A stretch of DNA of 13,660 nucleotides from DASRSE01 sp035656655 (lineage in GTDB: Bacteria > Planctomycetota > Planctomycetia > Pirellulales > DASRSE01): contig DASRSE010000314.1 in the NCBI GenBank assembly GCA_035656655.1, forward strand, positions 1-13,660, read 5' to 3'. The position numbers were made by a program, and so were the translations under genes. Below are positions 1-8,162 of this stretch, one piece after another (position 1 is the first letter of the stretch; each line of letters starts with the position of its first letter). The notes beneath the pieces are model-generated. The model made no database searches. It had not been told where the DNA came from and was given only the letters and a program-made list of their open reading frames with translations.

Positions 1-2541
1 GTCTTAGGACGAACGCCGCAACAGATTTATCCCTATCTGCAAACGGTTCGCAACACGGTTCTCACCGACATGCATCAAGAGGCGACGGCGGACGAAATAC
101 TTGCCCGGATCAAAAAACTGCGCGATGGTCAGCGGACAGAAGTCGATCTGCGGGCGCTGGATCTGCTCGAAGCGCTGATTGAGCGCGCTTCCTCGGAAGT
201 GCAAAATCAGCCCGGCCCTCATTTCCAAGGCTGCTTGGCGGCGCTGCGCCGTGCCTTTGAGCGCCGCTGGGCCGCCGGAGAGCCCTTGCTGATGGCGGTT
301 TATCTCAGCAACTTTGGGCGACTGCCGGACCCGAAACTGTCGGACGAACAACTGCGTGAATTGACGGAATTACTGAAGCAAGTGCCCAACGACAGCCGCG
401 ATCAACTATTGATCGCGAGCGAACTGGCACGCTTGCTCTACTGGAGCTATGGCCGCAAGGCGGACGGACTCCAACGCCTGGAGGCCGCAATTCAAGGTTA
501 CGACGGCGCACATCAAGGTCATTGGCCCTACGAAGATGACAATGTACTCAGCGACTACGTCACCATGCTCGACGACTCCGGCCGCGAAACGGCCGCCGAA
601 ACGCTCCTGACAAGACTATCGGAAAAAGTCGAATTGCCGGCGCAGCGTGACTGGTTCGAGGGCCAGATTTGGACCGTTTACCATCATGCCTTGGAGTACG
701 ATGGAGCGGTCTCGCTCGGCCATGGCGAAGGACTATTTAGCGTCATGGTCGCAGAATCGACGCGGCAATTGCTGGCCGCGGCCAACGACGTGCGACGGCT
801 GTCGATCGCCAACCGGTTCGCGAATACGCTGGCCATTGCCGTCCGAAAGAAGATCGGGAAATATCCCGACGCGGTGCGGAAGTTCGCGTTTGAATTGGTC
901 CCGCAGGCCTTGGCCAAGCAACAATCGCAGTATGGCAGTCTGGCGGCCAGCCCTTATTCGGTCGTTCGCGACGCGCTCGGAGAAATCGCCGCGCTGCGGT
1001 ATCTCGTCGAACGGATGGAACAATGGCCGCAGCGGCTCCAGTTCACCTACGACAACGCTTGGCGAGCGCTGGGTTCGACCTTGGCCGCGGCGCGCCGCGA
1101 CACGAATTTGCGCGCCCCCGACGCCGCTGGCTTGGAGCCGCGAGTCTTGAAATTGGTGCTCGCGGAATTGCGGCAGTATCTCGAAACGGACGAAAGCAAT
1201 GATCAATCGATGTATTATCGCGGCCAGTCTCCTTATTTTTGGAGCGCCAAGGCCGACGACTTTGCGCGAGTCGCAAGCGAAGTTTACGAAGCGCACAAGA
1301 CCTCGAGCCGCCGCGCGGTCGCCGTCGCGCAATACTTATGGAGCGGCCTCGATCGGCAATCGCGTTCCATTGAAATTCTGTTCCTGGCCCACCACGCTGG
1401 GCTGCTCGATCTGAACGGTCAGCAGATGTTGGCCAATGAGTTGCAAGCGACCCACCGGTACGCCGAAAGTATCGCGATTCTGGAACCGCTCGTGCAGGCC
1501 GACCCCGGCAGCATGTATCGCCGGACGCAATTGATGGCGGGCTACTTTCACGCCGAGCGGCCCGAGCAGTTGCAACAGTTAGTGCAAGCGACGGACGCGT
1601 ACTTCCACCAAGGTGGGCGCTGGACCGCCGAGTCGATTGGTCCGTTCGCCAGCGCCTGCCGCGATTGCAATCTGTTCGAACAAGCGATCCACTATTTCCA
1701 CGAGGCGATCTCGGCGATCCAGCGCGCGAATCCCGGCAGCACGGCGGGCAATAGCCGCTTGTCGCAGTGGTACCAAGAATTGGCCGGAGCTGAATCGGCC
1801 GTGCACCATACGCAAGCCGCCGTCGAGGCTGCTTCGGCCGCCGTCGTATGCTGGTCGGCGCAGCTTTCCAATCGTCAAGCGGCGGTCAGCAACTTGGTCA
1901 ACGTCTTGCTCGCGGCCCACGATCTCGACGCTTATGTCGCAGGCCTCGACGAGGCCGCGAACAAGTCCGGGCAGGACAGCCCGCTGTTGCGCAAGGCGCT
2001 CGGTCAGGTCTATCAACAGAAAAAGGAGTTCGCCAAGGCGATCGTGCAGTTCGAGTTGGCGCGGCAGCTTCAGCCGAACGACAAACAGACCTTGCAAGGG
2101 CTGATCGCGTGTTACGATGCGGCGCAAAAACCGGCGGAAGCCAACAAGTTGCTCCTGGCGCTGCTTGATTTCGATCGGCACGACTTGACCCTCTATCGGC
2201 AGTTGGCCGAACGGTATCGGCAAAACGAACCCGAGGCCGAACGGGCCGCGACCAGCATCATCGAAGCCGGTCCGACCGAAGCCGAAAACCATCAGGCGTT
2301 GGCCGAATTGCGCCAACAGCAAAACCGGTGGGGCGAAGCGATCGCCCAGTGGAAGGCAGTCGCCGAACTGCGGCGGCTCGAGCCGAACGGACTGCTGAAA
2401 TTGGCCGCGGCGGAAATCCACGAGAAGCAGTGGGATGCCGCCCGCGATACGCTTGACCGCCTCCGTAAAACCGAATGGCCCAGCCGGTTCAACACCGTCT
2501 CGGTCGAGACGCAAGCCTTGCGCAATCAGCTACCGAAGTAG
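1..2541 (+). CDS. Tetratricopeptide-repeat (TPR) protein, 5' end outside the window
   Basis: The frame is open from base 1 to the TAG at 2539-2541, so the gene most likely starts upstream. The first in-frame ATG is at 70 and has no Shine-Dalgarno in front of it. The visible protein (about 846 codons) is almost entirely alpha-helical. Degenerate TPR-like helix pairs occur throughout and are clearest in the C-terminal half. One example is the stretch coded around 1990-2080 (ALGQVYQQKKEFAKAIVQFE followed by A-x-x-x-x-P), and others lie near 1430-1510 and 2280-2480. TPR arrays are protein-protein interaction scaffolds. No catalytic motif, signal peptide or membrane segment is visible, but the N-terminus may be missing. 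It converges with the methanopterin-precursor gene, with only 13 bases between the two stops. The specific role is unknown. The TPR assignment is good; anything beyond it would be a guess. Confidence 0.8.
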   Translation, partial: VLGRTPQQIYPYLQTVRNTVLTDMHQEATADEILARIKKLRDGQRTEVDLRALDLLEALIERASSEVQNQPGPHFQGCLAALRRAFERRWAAGEPLLMAVYLSNFGRLPDPKLSDEQLRELTELLKQVPNDSRDQLLIASELARLLYWSYGRKADGLQRLEAAIQGYDGAHQGHWPYEDDNVLSDYVTMLDDSGRETAAETLLTRLSEKVELPAQRDWFEGQIWTVYHHALEYDGAVSLGHGEGLFSVMVAESTRQLLAAANDVRRLSIANRFANTLAIAVRKKIGKYPDAVRKFAFELVPQALAKQQSQYGSLAASPYSVVRDALGEIAALRYLVERMEQWPQRLQFTYDNAWRALGSTLAAARRDTNLRAPDAAGLEPRVLKLVLAELRQYLETDESNDQSMYYRGQSPYFWSAKADDFARVASEVYEAHKTSSRRAVAVAQYLWSGLDRQSRSIEILFLAHHAGLLDLNGQQMLANELQATHRYAESIAILEPLVQADPGSMYRRTQLMAGYFHAERPEQLQQLVQATDAYFHQGGRWTAESIGPFASACRDCNLFEQAIHYFHEAISAIQRANPGSTAGNSRLSQWYQELAGAESAVHHTQAAVEAASAAVVCWSAQLSNRQAAVSNLVNVLLAAHDLDAYVAGLDEAANKSGQDSPLLRKALGQVYQQKKEFAKAIVQFELARQLQPNDKQTLQGLIACYDAAQKPAEANKLLLALLDFDRHDLTLYRQLAERYRQNEPEAERAATSIIEAGPTEAENHQALAELRQQQNRWGEAIAQWKAVAELRRLEPNGLLKLAAAEIHEKQWDAARDTLDRLRKTEWPSRFNTVSVETQALRNQLPK

Positions 2542-2554
2542 ATTCGTCGACAGC

Positions 2555-3526
2555 TTAGCTCTCGGCGATTTGCGCTCCTCGATTAGCCGCCGCGGCAATC
2601 GTGATCGCCAGGGGCTCGTCGCTCGATTGGTGCAATTCGGCGGCGAGCCGTTCCGCGTCGGCCTGATTCGCCAAGAGCGCGAATAACGTCGGTCCCCACG
2701 AGCTTTGGCCGATGCCGGAGAGTCTTTGCGCAGCGAGCCAATGAATGCGCCGCGCGGCCTGCGTTCCGGCATAAGGTCCCCCTTGCCGCGCGGCAAAGCA
2801 ACTCCCGGCCAGCCGACTATATCGCCCTAGGCTTTGTGCACAGCGCTCGAAATCATGCTCGGCCGCGGCGGGCAACAAACCGAGCAGCGCCTCGGCGCAC
2901 AATTGCTGGGTGATTTGCTCGTCAACCGGCGGCAACTCGGCGAAGGCCTGTCGCTCCTCCGCGCCCGACAGACCGCTTCCGGTCGCGGGCCGAATCAGGA
3001 CGAACCGCCAATCGGGCGGAAACTCGACGCGACTAAGCAGAGGAGAGAGGGGCGCCCCCGAAGGCGACCGGCTGCCGCGCAATTTGCCCGCCTCGAGCAA
3101 CAGGCCGCCTTGATAAAAGCCGTGCGTGCCGATCGCCGAACGCTCTCCGCGCCCGACGAGCCGCGCCAGCGCCGGGGCCACCGGGAGAGGCCGGCCCTGA
3201 GCGCGGCAAACCGCGGCCGCCACTGCGAGGGCTAACTGGGTTCCTGTCCCGAGCCCCACGTGGTCCGGCGGGGCCGATTCCACGACGATCCGATAAGGGG
3301 CTGGCTCGGCGAGTCCGAGATTCCGCTGCGCGCGGCGCGCATAGTCGAGCGCGCGCTCAGCCAACGGGCCGCTCGCGGCGAGGCTCGCTCCAGGCTCGAC
3401 GGTTAATCGTAGGCCGGGCTGCGCGAGCATCAACCCGACCCCGCCATATTCGCGCCCGGCGCTCCGGCCGAACGACAACAGGCCAAAATGAAGTCGGCTG
3501 GCGGCGGTGATTTGAACTCGGTTCAT
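2555..3526 (-). CDS. Beta-ribofuranosylaminobenzene 5'-phosphate (beta-RFAP) synthase, GHMP-kinase fold
   Basis: This 323-residue protein matches the beta-RFAP synthase family. That enzyme condenses p-aminobenzoate with PRPP, releasing CO2 and pyrophosphate, in the first committed step joining pABA to the methanopterin skeleton. Visible family marks are RLHFGLLS at residues 11-18, the GHMP phosphate-binding loop PPDHVGLGTG at 86-95, the conserved segment GRGERSAIGTHGFYQGG around 125-141, and the C-terminal GHMP motif GIGQSSWGPT at 271-280. Length is normal for the family. The start is ATG at 3526 without a recognisable Shine-Dalgarno. It lies downstream of the DUF447 gene (80-base gap) and pabA on the same strand, which supports a tetrahydromethanopterin role. 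A different GHMP kinase is conceivable but unlikely given the N-terminal motif and the neighbours. Confidence 0.9.
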   Translation of the reverse strand: MNRVQITAASRLHFGLLSFGRSAGREYGGVGLMLAQPGLRLTVEPGASLAASGPLAERALDYARRAQRNLGLAEPAPYRIVVESAPPDHVGLGTGTQLALAVAAAVCRAQGRPLPVAPALARLVGRGERSAIGTHGFYQGGLLLEAGKLRGSRSPSGAPLSPLLSRVEFPPDWRFVLIRPATGSGLSGAEERQAFAELPPVDEQITQQLCAEALLGLLPAAAEHDFERCAQSLGRYSRLAGSCFAARQGGPYAGTQAARRIHWLAAQRLSGIGQSSWGPTLFALLANQADAERLAAELHQSSDEPLAITIAAAANRGAQIAES

Positions 3527-3606
3527 GGCGGAGCGCCGCAGGGCGCCGATTAGGCGGTCGAGCCGCCAGCCTGTCGTCTTAAGCAGCGAACGATCCGCCG
3601 CGCCGC

Positions 3607-4182
3607 TCAGGCCACGATCGACAGAAATGCCGTTTCGATGAATTCTTGGAGAAAGTCAAATGCGCGGCGCTCTTGGTCGCCGCCCGTTTTATCGACGAGG
3701 ACCTTCAAGTTTGAGAAATCGGCCACGATTTTTTCGCGCGGATGCAAATGGAGGCGCGTCGCCAGAATTGCCGCTTCCAGCACGGCGTGTTTCGCTCGAT
3801 TGAAGCCGAAAAACTCTCGTAGCGTACTCCGCTCAATGGTCTCCGTCACGATCTCGGTTCGCTCCTGACGATCGTCCAGCGAGAGCACCCGAAAGTCGTA
3901 CCAGCGGCACGCGTCGGCGAGATACCAGCCGTGGCCATCTCCGGTGGGATGCAAGGTTGGAGTGACGTTCAAACGATCGACGGCCGCGCGGGCCAGCAAT
4001 TCAACATCGTCGGTCACTTGCAGCACGCCGCGGCCGGTGCGCTTCAGATTTTGAAACGTGCGCGAAGTTTGAAATGGGCGGAACACGAGCCGCGTCATCG
4101 TTTCATCCACCTGCGGACCCATCGGCGCGAGATTCACTCCGCCGTCGGCATCCACCGTCGTGACCAAGGCTTCTAGAATCAT
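3607..4182 (-). CDS. DUF447 family protein (flavin-reductase-like, tetrahydromethanopterin-associated)
   Basis: The 191-residue product starts MILEALVTTV and continues with VNLAPMGPQV at residues 16-25, typical of the N-terminal split-barrel part of DUF447. It carries the conserved FGFNRAKHAV at 125-134, followed by an E-A-A-I-L-A-T-R helix in the C-terminal part. From family knowledge, DUF447 proteins resemble FMN-binding split-barrel proteins. They occur in methanogenic archaea and, in bacteria, beside genes for tetrahydromethanopterin synthesis or use; the exact reaction is not settled. The gene is 39 bases downstream of pabA and 80 bases upstream of the beta-RFAP synthase gene, all minus strand, so co-transcription is likely. 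The start is ATG at 4182, with no clear Shine-Dalgarno. The family call is firm. A role in C1-carrier synthesis is inferred from context. Confidence 0.87.
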   Translation of the reverse strand: MILEALVTTVDADGGVNLAPMGPQVDETMTRLVFRPFQTSRTFQNLKRTGRGVLQVTDDVELLARAAVDRLNVTPTLHPTGDGHGWYLADACRWYDFRVLSLDDRQERTEIVTETIERSTLREFFGFNRAKHAVLEAAILATRLHLHPREKIVADFSNLKVLVDKTGGDQERRAFDFLQEFIETAFLSIVA

Positions 4183-4221
4183 GGCGCAAAGTGCAAGGGA
4201 ATGCGGCGATGGTTCGCCTCG

Positions 4222-4884
4222 TCAAAAAGTGACCGGCCGCGGCGGCCATTTCGGCTCGGCCGCCGTGGCACGCAATAACTCATCGTCTAATCCTGGAACA
4301 TACTCGCCGACCGGCAGTTTTGCCAGACGCAAAAAATTGGCCAGCAGCGGATAACCCCCTTCGGTCAGGACCGACTCCGGGTGGAACTGCACGCCAAATA
4401 CCGGAAATTGCCGATGCGCCACGGCCATGATCGTGCCATCCGCGCCGCGCGCGGTCACCTCCAGCACTGCCGGCAAGGATGCTTCTTCGGCCACGAGCGA
4501 GTGGTACCGCCCGACCGTCAAGGGCGACGGCAAGCCAGCGAATAGGCCCTGGCCGGTGTGGTGAATCGGCGATGATCGGCCATGCCGCGGTTCCGCGGCC
4601 CGCACGATCTGCGCCCCGAGTGCCGCAGCAATGGTTTGATGCCCCAAACAAACGCCCAAAATCGGCAGCTTCGCATGCCACGCGCGGACGACTTCCAGCG
4701 AGCAACCGGCCTCCGTCGGCGTACACGGCCCAGGCGACAGCACGATCGCGTCGGGTCGTAGCGTGTCGATTTGCGCGGCATCCAGCGCATCGTTGCGCAT
4801 GGTCTGGACCCGTTGCCCTAGCCGGACAAAATAGCGCGCCAGGTTGTGCGCAAAGCTGTCGTAGTTATCAATCAGCAGAATCAC
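4222..4884 (-). CDS. pabA: 4-amino-4-deoxychorismate synthase / anthranilate synthase glutaminase subunit (PabA/TrpG type)
   Basis: This is a class I glutamine amidotransferase that releases ammonia from glutamine for the chorismate-aminating partner (PabB or TrpE). Visible motifs are the N-terminal MILLIDNYDSF, SPGPC at residues 50-54, the nucleophile elbow GVCLGHQ with Cys79, and the catalytic pair in FGVQFHPES (His168, Glu170). The start is a GTG at 4884 placing MILLIDNYDSF at the N-terminus; no in-frame ATG lies just upstream. At 220 residues it is longer than the usual 187-195, because of a tail of about 30 residues (from PVGEYVPG, residue 191) that is not part of the usual fold. PabA and TrpG cannot be separated by sequence alone, and many bacteria use one protein for both. 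I favour pabA because the downstream beta-RFAP synthase consumes p-aminobenzoate. No pabB or pabC is in the window. Confidence 0.88.
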   Translation of the reverse strand: MILLIDNYDSFAHNLARYFVRLGQRVQTMRNDALDAAQIDTLRPDAIVLSPGPCTPTEAGCSLEVVRAWHAKLPILGVCLGHQTIAAALGAQIVRAAEPRHGRSSPIHHTGQGLFAGLPSPLTVGRYHSLVAEEASLPAVLEVTARGADGTIMAVAHRQFPVFGVQFHPESVLTEGGYPLLANFLRLAKLPVGEYVPGLDDELLRATAAEPKWPPRPVTF

Positions 4885-5208
4885 GGGTTTTCGTCTCGCA
4901 CGACGCCCGGCCGATCATGGCAAAAATCCGTCCGGCAGCCGCCGGCGGCCAAAATCGGGCGATCGCGCCCGGCGGCTGATTTCGCAAGCGGCCCGGTTGC
5001 AACGGCCAGAAATGGGCTGCTTCCAATTTCTTCAGTATAAAGCCTTGTGCCGCGGCCCGGCAGGGGGAACTTTTTCGACTCCGCCGGCGTCAGATCAGCA
5101 GCGACCGGCGAATGGCAGGCCGATTGGCCGGTCCGCTCCGCGGCCCGCTGCCAGCGGGACAAGTTTAGATTGCCTTTGAGTTTAGCAAGGTCTTCAGGGA
5201 AATAAGCC
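4885..5208. other. Divergent intergenic region between pabA and the DUF4139-like gene
   Basis: These 324 bases separate the minus-strand pabA start from the plus-strand ATG at 5209, so promoters for both directions should lie here. On the plus strand a TATAAA occurs at 5036-5041, but no good -35 element stands at the right spacing, so I do not call a promoter. The last 50 bases before 5209 are markedly more AT-rich than the rest. A minus-strand reading frame (ATG at 5210, stop TGA at 4881-4883) runs through the whole spacer; see the finding on it. No tRNA or repeat was seen. Confidence 0.5.
5196..5200 (+). promoter_or_regulatory. Ribosome binding site of the DUF4139-like gene
   Basis: AGGGA stands 8 bases before the ATG at 5209. 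It fixes this start, which also gives the protein a complete signal peptide. Confidence 0.6.
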
Positions 5209-6663
5209 ATGTTCAAATTACGGCATCGGCCGACATTCAGCGTGACTTGGAAGTTGGCGCTTGCTGCTGCCTTGGCGGCCGCGCTGGGCGGCCCGCTGCG
5301 CTGCGGTACGGCGCGGGCTCGCAATGTCGATTTGTCGACCGTGCCGAATCGCGATTCGGTCGAATTGACGATTTACAACAGCGAAGACCTGACGCTGGTC
5401 CGCGAGACGCGCAAGGTGACGTTTAAGAAAGGGGTCAATCCGCTGCAATACTCTTGGGCGAATACATTGATTGATCCTTCGAGCGTCGAGTTGAAGTTTT
5501 TGAGCCATGCCGCGCAGCTCGATTTATTGGACACGACTTTTCCGCATGACAAACGGCAGATGCTGTATTGGAACGTGCAAAGCGAATTCGATGGCGAAGC
5601 CGTCATCCAAATCACCTACTTCACTAGCGGCATTACCTGGAGCGCCGACTATATCGGCATCGCCAATAAAGCCGAAACGACGCTAAATTTTGAAGGCTTC
5701 GTTCGCGTCCACAATCATAGCGGCGAAGAATACGAGAACGCCCAAGTGCGGCTCGTGGTTGGAACGATCAACCTCGTCGAGAAGATCGCCCAGTTGGCGC
5801 AGATCACGCCGGCAGAAGTGACGACGCTCGCCAAAGGCGAACGAGATGGTTTGCGATTGGACGCCGCCAAGCACGCCATGTCGGAATCGGCGGCCGGCGC
5901 CGGCGGCCCTGGCTCGGCGCCCAAGCAAATCGTGAAAGAGGGGCTCAGCGAATACTTTATCTTTTCCATCGAAGGAACGGAGACGATTCCCAACGACTGG
6001 TCGAAGCGGCTTCGCTCGTTGGCTGCCGCAGCAGTGCCGTTCAGAATCCAATATCGCTATCGACCCACCGAATATGGCGACCAACTCGTGCGGATGTATT
6101 TGTTGACCAACGATGAAAAATCGCAGCTCGGGACGAGTCCTTTGCCCGACGGCCAAGTGCGGCTGTTTCGCGACAACGGCCGCGATGGCTTGTCCTATCT
6201 GACCGAGCAACACACGAAATACATTCCGATCGGCGACAAGATCGAGTTGAATCTTGGCCCCGATCCGGAAGTCGTGTTCGAGCAAATCAAGCTTCGCTCG
6301 TTTCGCGACAACTTTTGGATGCAGCAAAACGGCACGTCCGTCTACAAGAAACTGAACGAAGACGGGCTAGTAAAGCACGAGAATTTTTCGGTAGCCGGCT
6401 GGGACGACCACCAGATTTTCACGCAGCGCATTCGCAACTATTCCGCCCAGCCGATCGACGTCGAGGTCCGCCGCTCGTACGACGGCCACATCCTGTTCCG
6501 CAGCGGCTTCAAACCAACTTTGTTCGACTATCGCACGGTCCAATTCTCGGCGACCGTCGCCGCCGGCAAGCGCGCCGATCTCTATTACGACGTGATCCGG
6601 CACGAGGGCTATCTCGCCAAACAAAACAACGTCACGCTCGAGGCGGGCGAAGCGCATCCATGA
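5209..6663 (+). CDS. Secreted DUF4139-like protein
   Basis: This is a 484-residue exported protein. The N-terminus has a basic stretch (residues 1-15), a hydrophobic core LALAAALAAALGG (16-28) and a possible signal-peptidase site after TARA (about residue 37). The body is beta-rich: VELTIYNSEDLTLVRETRKV (51-70) resembles the opening strands of DUF4139 (mucoidy-inhibitor-like) proteins. FTSGITWSADYIG (138-150) matches their conserved Y-x-x-x-x-x-x-W-x-x-x-Y region, and SGEEYENAQVRLVVG (171-185) matches the following strand and turn. The function of this family is poorly known, and no catalytic residues can be pointed out. It is transcribed divergently from pabA and ends 106 bases from the convergent tyrS. 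An Ala/Gly-rich insert (about 225-240) probably forms a linker or loop. Export is well supported, the family name moderately so. Confidence 0.75.
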   Translation: MFKLRHRPTFSVTWKLALAAALAAALGGPLRCGTARARNVDLSTVPNRDSVELTIYNSEDLTLVRETRKVTFKKGVNPLQYSWANTLIDPSSVELKFLSHAAQLDLLDTTFPHDKRQMLYWNVQSEFDGEAVIQITYFTSGITWSADYIGIANKAETTLNFEGFVRVHNHSGEEYENAQVRLVVGTINLVEKIAQLAQITPAEVTTLAKGERDGLRLDAAKHAMSESAAGAGGPGSAPKQIVKEGLSEYFIFSIEGTETIPNDWSKRLRSLAAAAVPFRIQYRYRPTEYGDQLVRMYLLTNDEKSQLGTSPLPDGQVRLFRDNGRDGLSYLTEQHTKYIPIGDKIELNLGPDPEVVFEQIKLRSFRDNFWMQQNGTSVYKKLNEDGLVKHENFSVAGWDDHQIFTQRIRNYSAQPIDVEVRRSYDGHILFRSGFKPTLFDYRTVQFSATVAAGKRADLYYDVIRHEGYLAKQNNVTLEAGEAHP

Positions 6664-6722
6664 TCGCCGGGCGGGCCCTGCGGCTTCGAGCGGCGATGAA
6701 CCGCCGGTGGAAGGATCCAACA

Positions 6723-6744
6723 GGCGGTTATCCGAGAAACCGCC
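6723..6744. terminator. Possible bidirectional terminator hairpin between convergent genes
   Basis: GGCGGTT (6723-6729) and AACCGCC (6738-6744) form a perfect 7-bp stem with an 8-base loop in the 106-base gap between the ends of the DUF4139-like gene and tyrS. There is no T-run on either side, so it is not a canonical intrinsic terminator. Position between convergent genes is the main argument. Confidence 0.35.
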
Positions 6745-6769
6745 GCGACGAACTCGGCGGCTGCGGCCG

Positions 6770-8056
6770 CTAACCCTGAAATCGCAGCAACGCGTACTTT
6801 TTCTTTCCCGCCCGCAGCACGAGCACCGTTTCGCTGGCAAGATCGGCCGGAGACAATTGCACATCGAGGGCGGCCACGCGTCGATTGTTCACATAGGCGC
6901 CCCCTTGCTCGATCGTGCGCCGCGCGTCGCCTTTGCTTTTCGCCAATCCGGAAAGAACCAGCGCGTCGACAATATTGAGGCCGGCGCCGTCCAGTTGCGC
7001 GCGCGGCAGGTCTTGGCTGGGCACGTCGGCAAAGATCCCGGCCAGTTGCGCGTCCGACATCCCTTGGCGGATTTCCGCGCCAAAGAAAATCTCCGTGGCT
7101 CGCTGCGCGGTGGCCAGCCCCGGCGCGCCGTGCACGATCCGCGTCACCTCTTCGGCCAGCCGGCGCTGGCTTTCGCGCTTGCCGGGGTCGCTCGTGCGGG
7201 CGGCATCGAGCGCCTCGATCTCGTCGCGGCCGAGTTCGGTCAAAAATCGCAAACACTTGCCCGCATCGGCATCGTCAACGTTGATCCAGTATTGATAAAA
7301 CGCGTAGGGACTGGTGCGATCCGGCGATAGCCAAACGGCGCCGGCTTCGGTCTTGCCCATCTTGCCGCCATCGCTTTTCGTCAACAACGGACAAGTCATG
7401 CCGTACAGCTTCGCGCCGCGGAGCCGGCGGCCGAGGTCGATTCCGGCGGTTACGTTTCCCCACTGGTCGCTGCCGCCGATTTGCAACTCGCAGCCAAAGT
7501 GTTCATGGAGATGGACGAAATCGTACGCCTGCAACAGCATGTAGCTGAACTCGGTATAGCTCAAACCGCTATCGGTCCGTTCAAGGCGGCTTTTGACGGA
7601 GTCCTTGGTAAGCATCACGTTGACAGGAAAGTGCTTGCCGATGTCGCGGAGAAAGTCGAGATAGCTAAAGCGGTTCATCCAATCGAAGTTGTTGACGAGC
7701 ACCGCGCCCTCTGGCCCCGAAAAATCGAGGATGGGCCGCATCTGGGCTTCGATGGCCTCGACGTTGTGCCGCAGGGCGTCGAGCGAAAGCAGGTTTCGCT
7801 CCTCGCTCTTGCCGGTCGGGTCGCCGATCATCCCGGTCGCGCCGCCGACGACCGCGATCGGCCGATGGCCCGCCTGCTGGTAGCGGCGCAGCATCAAGAG
7901 CGGAATCAAGTGGCCGACATGCAAGCTGTCCGCCGTCGGATCAAAGCCCGCGTATAGCGTCCGCCGCGCGCCGCTGAGCCAGCCGGGCAAAAATGCGTCG
8001 TCCGTCGTTTGATGAATCAGGCCGCGCCACGAGAGATCTGCAAAAATGTCGATCAT
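6770..8056 (-). CDS. tyrS: Tyrosyl-tRNA synthetase
   Basis: This class I aminoacyl-tRNA synthetase charges tRNA(Tyr) in the cytoplasm. Numbered from the ATG at 8056, the nucleotide-binding HIGH motif appears as HVGH (46-49, within DSLHVGHLIP). The tyrosine-site segment YTEFSYMLLQAYDF (167-180) and QIGGSDQWGN (192-201) are intact, and the KMSKS loop is KMGKT (232-236). The C-terminus from about residue 360 is an S4-type RNA-binding domain (IVDALVLSGLAKSKGDARRT). The 428-residue length is normal for bacterial TyrS. The frame extends upstream to 8116, but those 20 residues lack family similarity. MIDIFADLSWRGL fits the usual N-terminus, so I use 8056 although no Shine-Dalgarno precedes it. The ispD gene lies 106 bases upstream on the same strand, so the two may share a transcript. 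Confidence 0.96.
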   Translation of the reverse strand: MIDIFADLSWRGLIHQTTDDAFLPGWLSGARRTLYAGFDPTADSLHVGHLIPLLMLRRYQQAGHRPIAVVGGATGMIGDPTGKSEERNLLSLDALRHNVEAIEAQMRPILDFSGPEGAVLVNNFDWMNRFSYLDFLRDIGKHFPVNVMLTKDSVKSRLERTDSGLSYTEFSYMLLQAYDFVHLHEHFGCELQIGGSDQWGNVTAGIDLGRRLRGAKLYGMTCPLLTKSDGGKMGKTEAGAVWLSPDRTSPYAFYQYWINVDDADAGKCLRFLTELGRDEIEALDAARTSDPGKRESQRRLAEEVTRIVHGAPGLATAQRATEIFFGAEIRQGMSDAQLAGIFADVPSQDLPRAQLDGAGLNIVDALVLSGLAKSKGDARRTIEQGGAYVNNRRVAALDVQLSPADLASETVLVLRAGKKKYALLRFQG

Positions 8057-8162
8057 GGGAAGGGGGATTCTGCAATTCAAAAGGGGAAAAGTCTGCTGCG
8101 GGAAGGGCCACTTCAAAGCGTGCCGCGGCCGCGCCGCGACGGCGCGCTCGCGGGCGGCTCCG

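Noticed and set aside
1579..2514. Long minus-strand open frame (311 codons) inside the TPR gene
   Set aside because: It is antisense to a well-supported helical-repeat gene. The translation has no recognisable motif, and such shadows are expected where codon third positions are GC-rich.
3553..3567. GGCGG/CCGCC hairpin between the DUF447 and beta-RFAP synthase genes as a terminator
   Set aside because: The stem is only five base pairs (six with one wobble), with no T-run. Such short GC dyads are frequent in this composition, and a terminator here would split an apparent operon.
4997..5041. Sigma-70 type promoter from TTGCAA (4997-5002) and TATAAA (5036-5041)
   Set aside because: The spacing between the two boxes is 33 bases, about twice the normal distance, and no better -35 candidate lies near TATAAA.
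8057..8116. N-terminal extension of TyrS from an upstream ATG at 8116
   Set aside because: The 20 added residues do not resemble TyrS N-termini, while the ATG at 8056 gives the usual start and a normal length.
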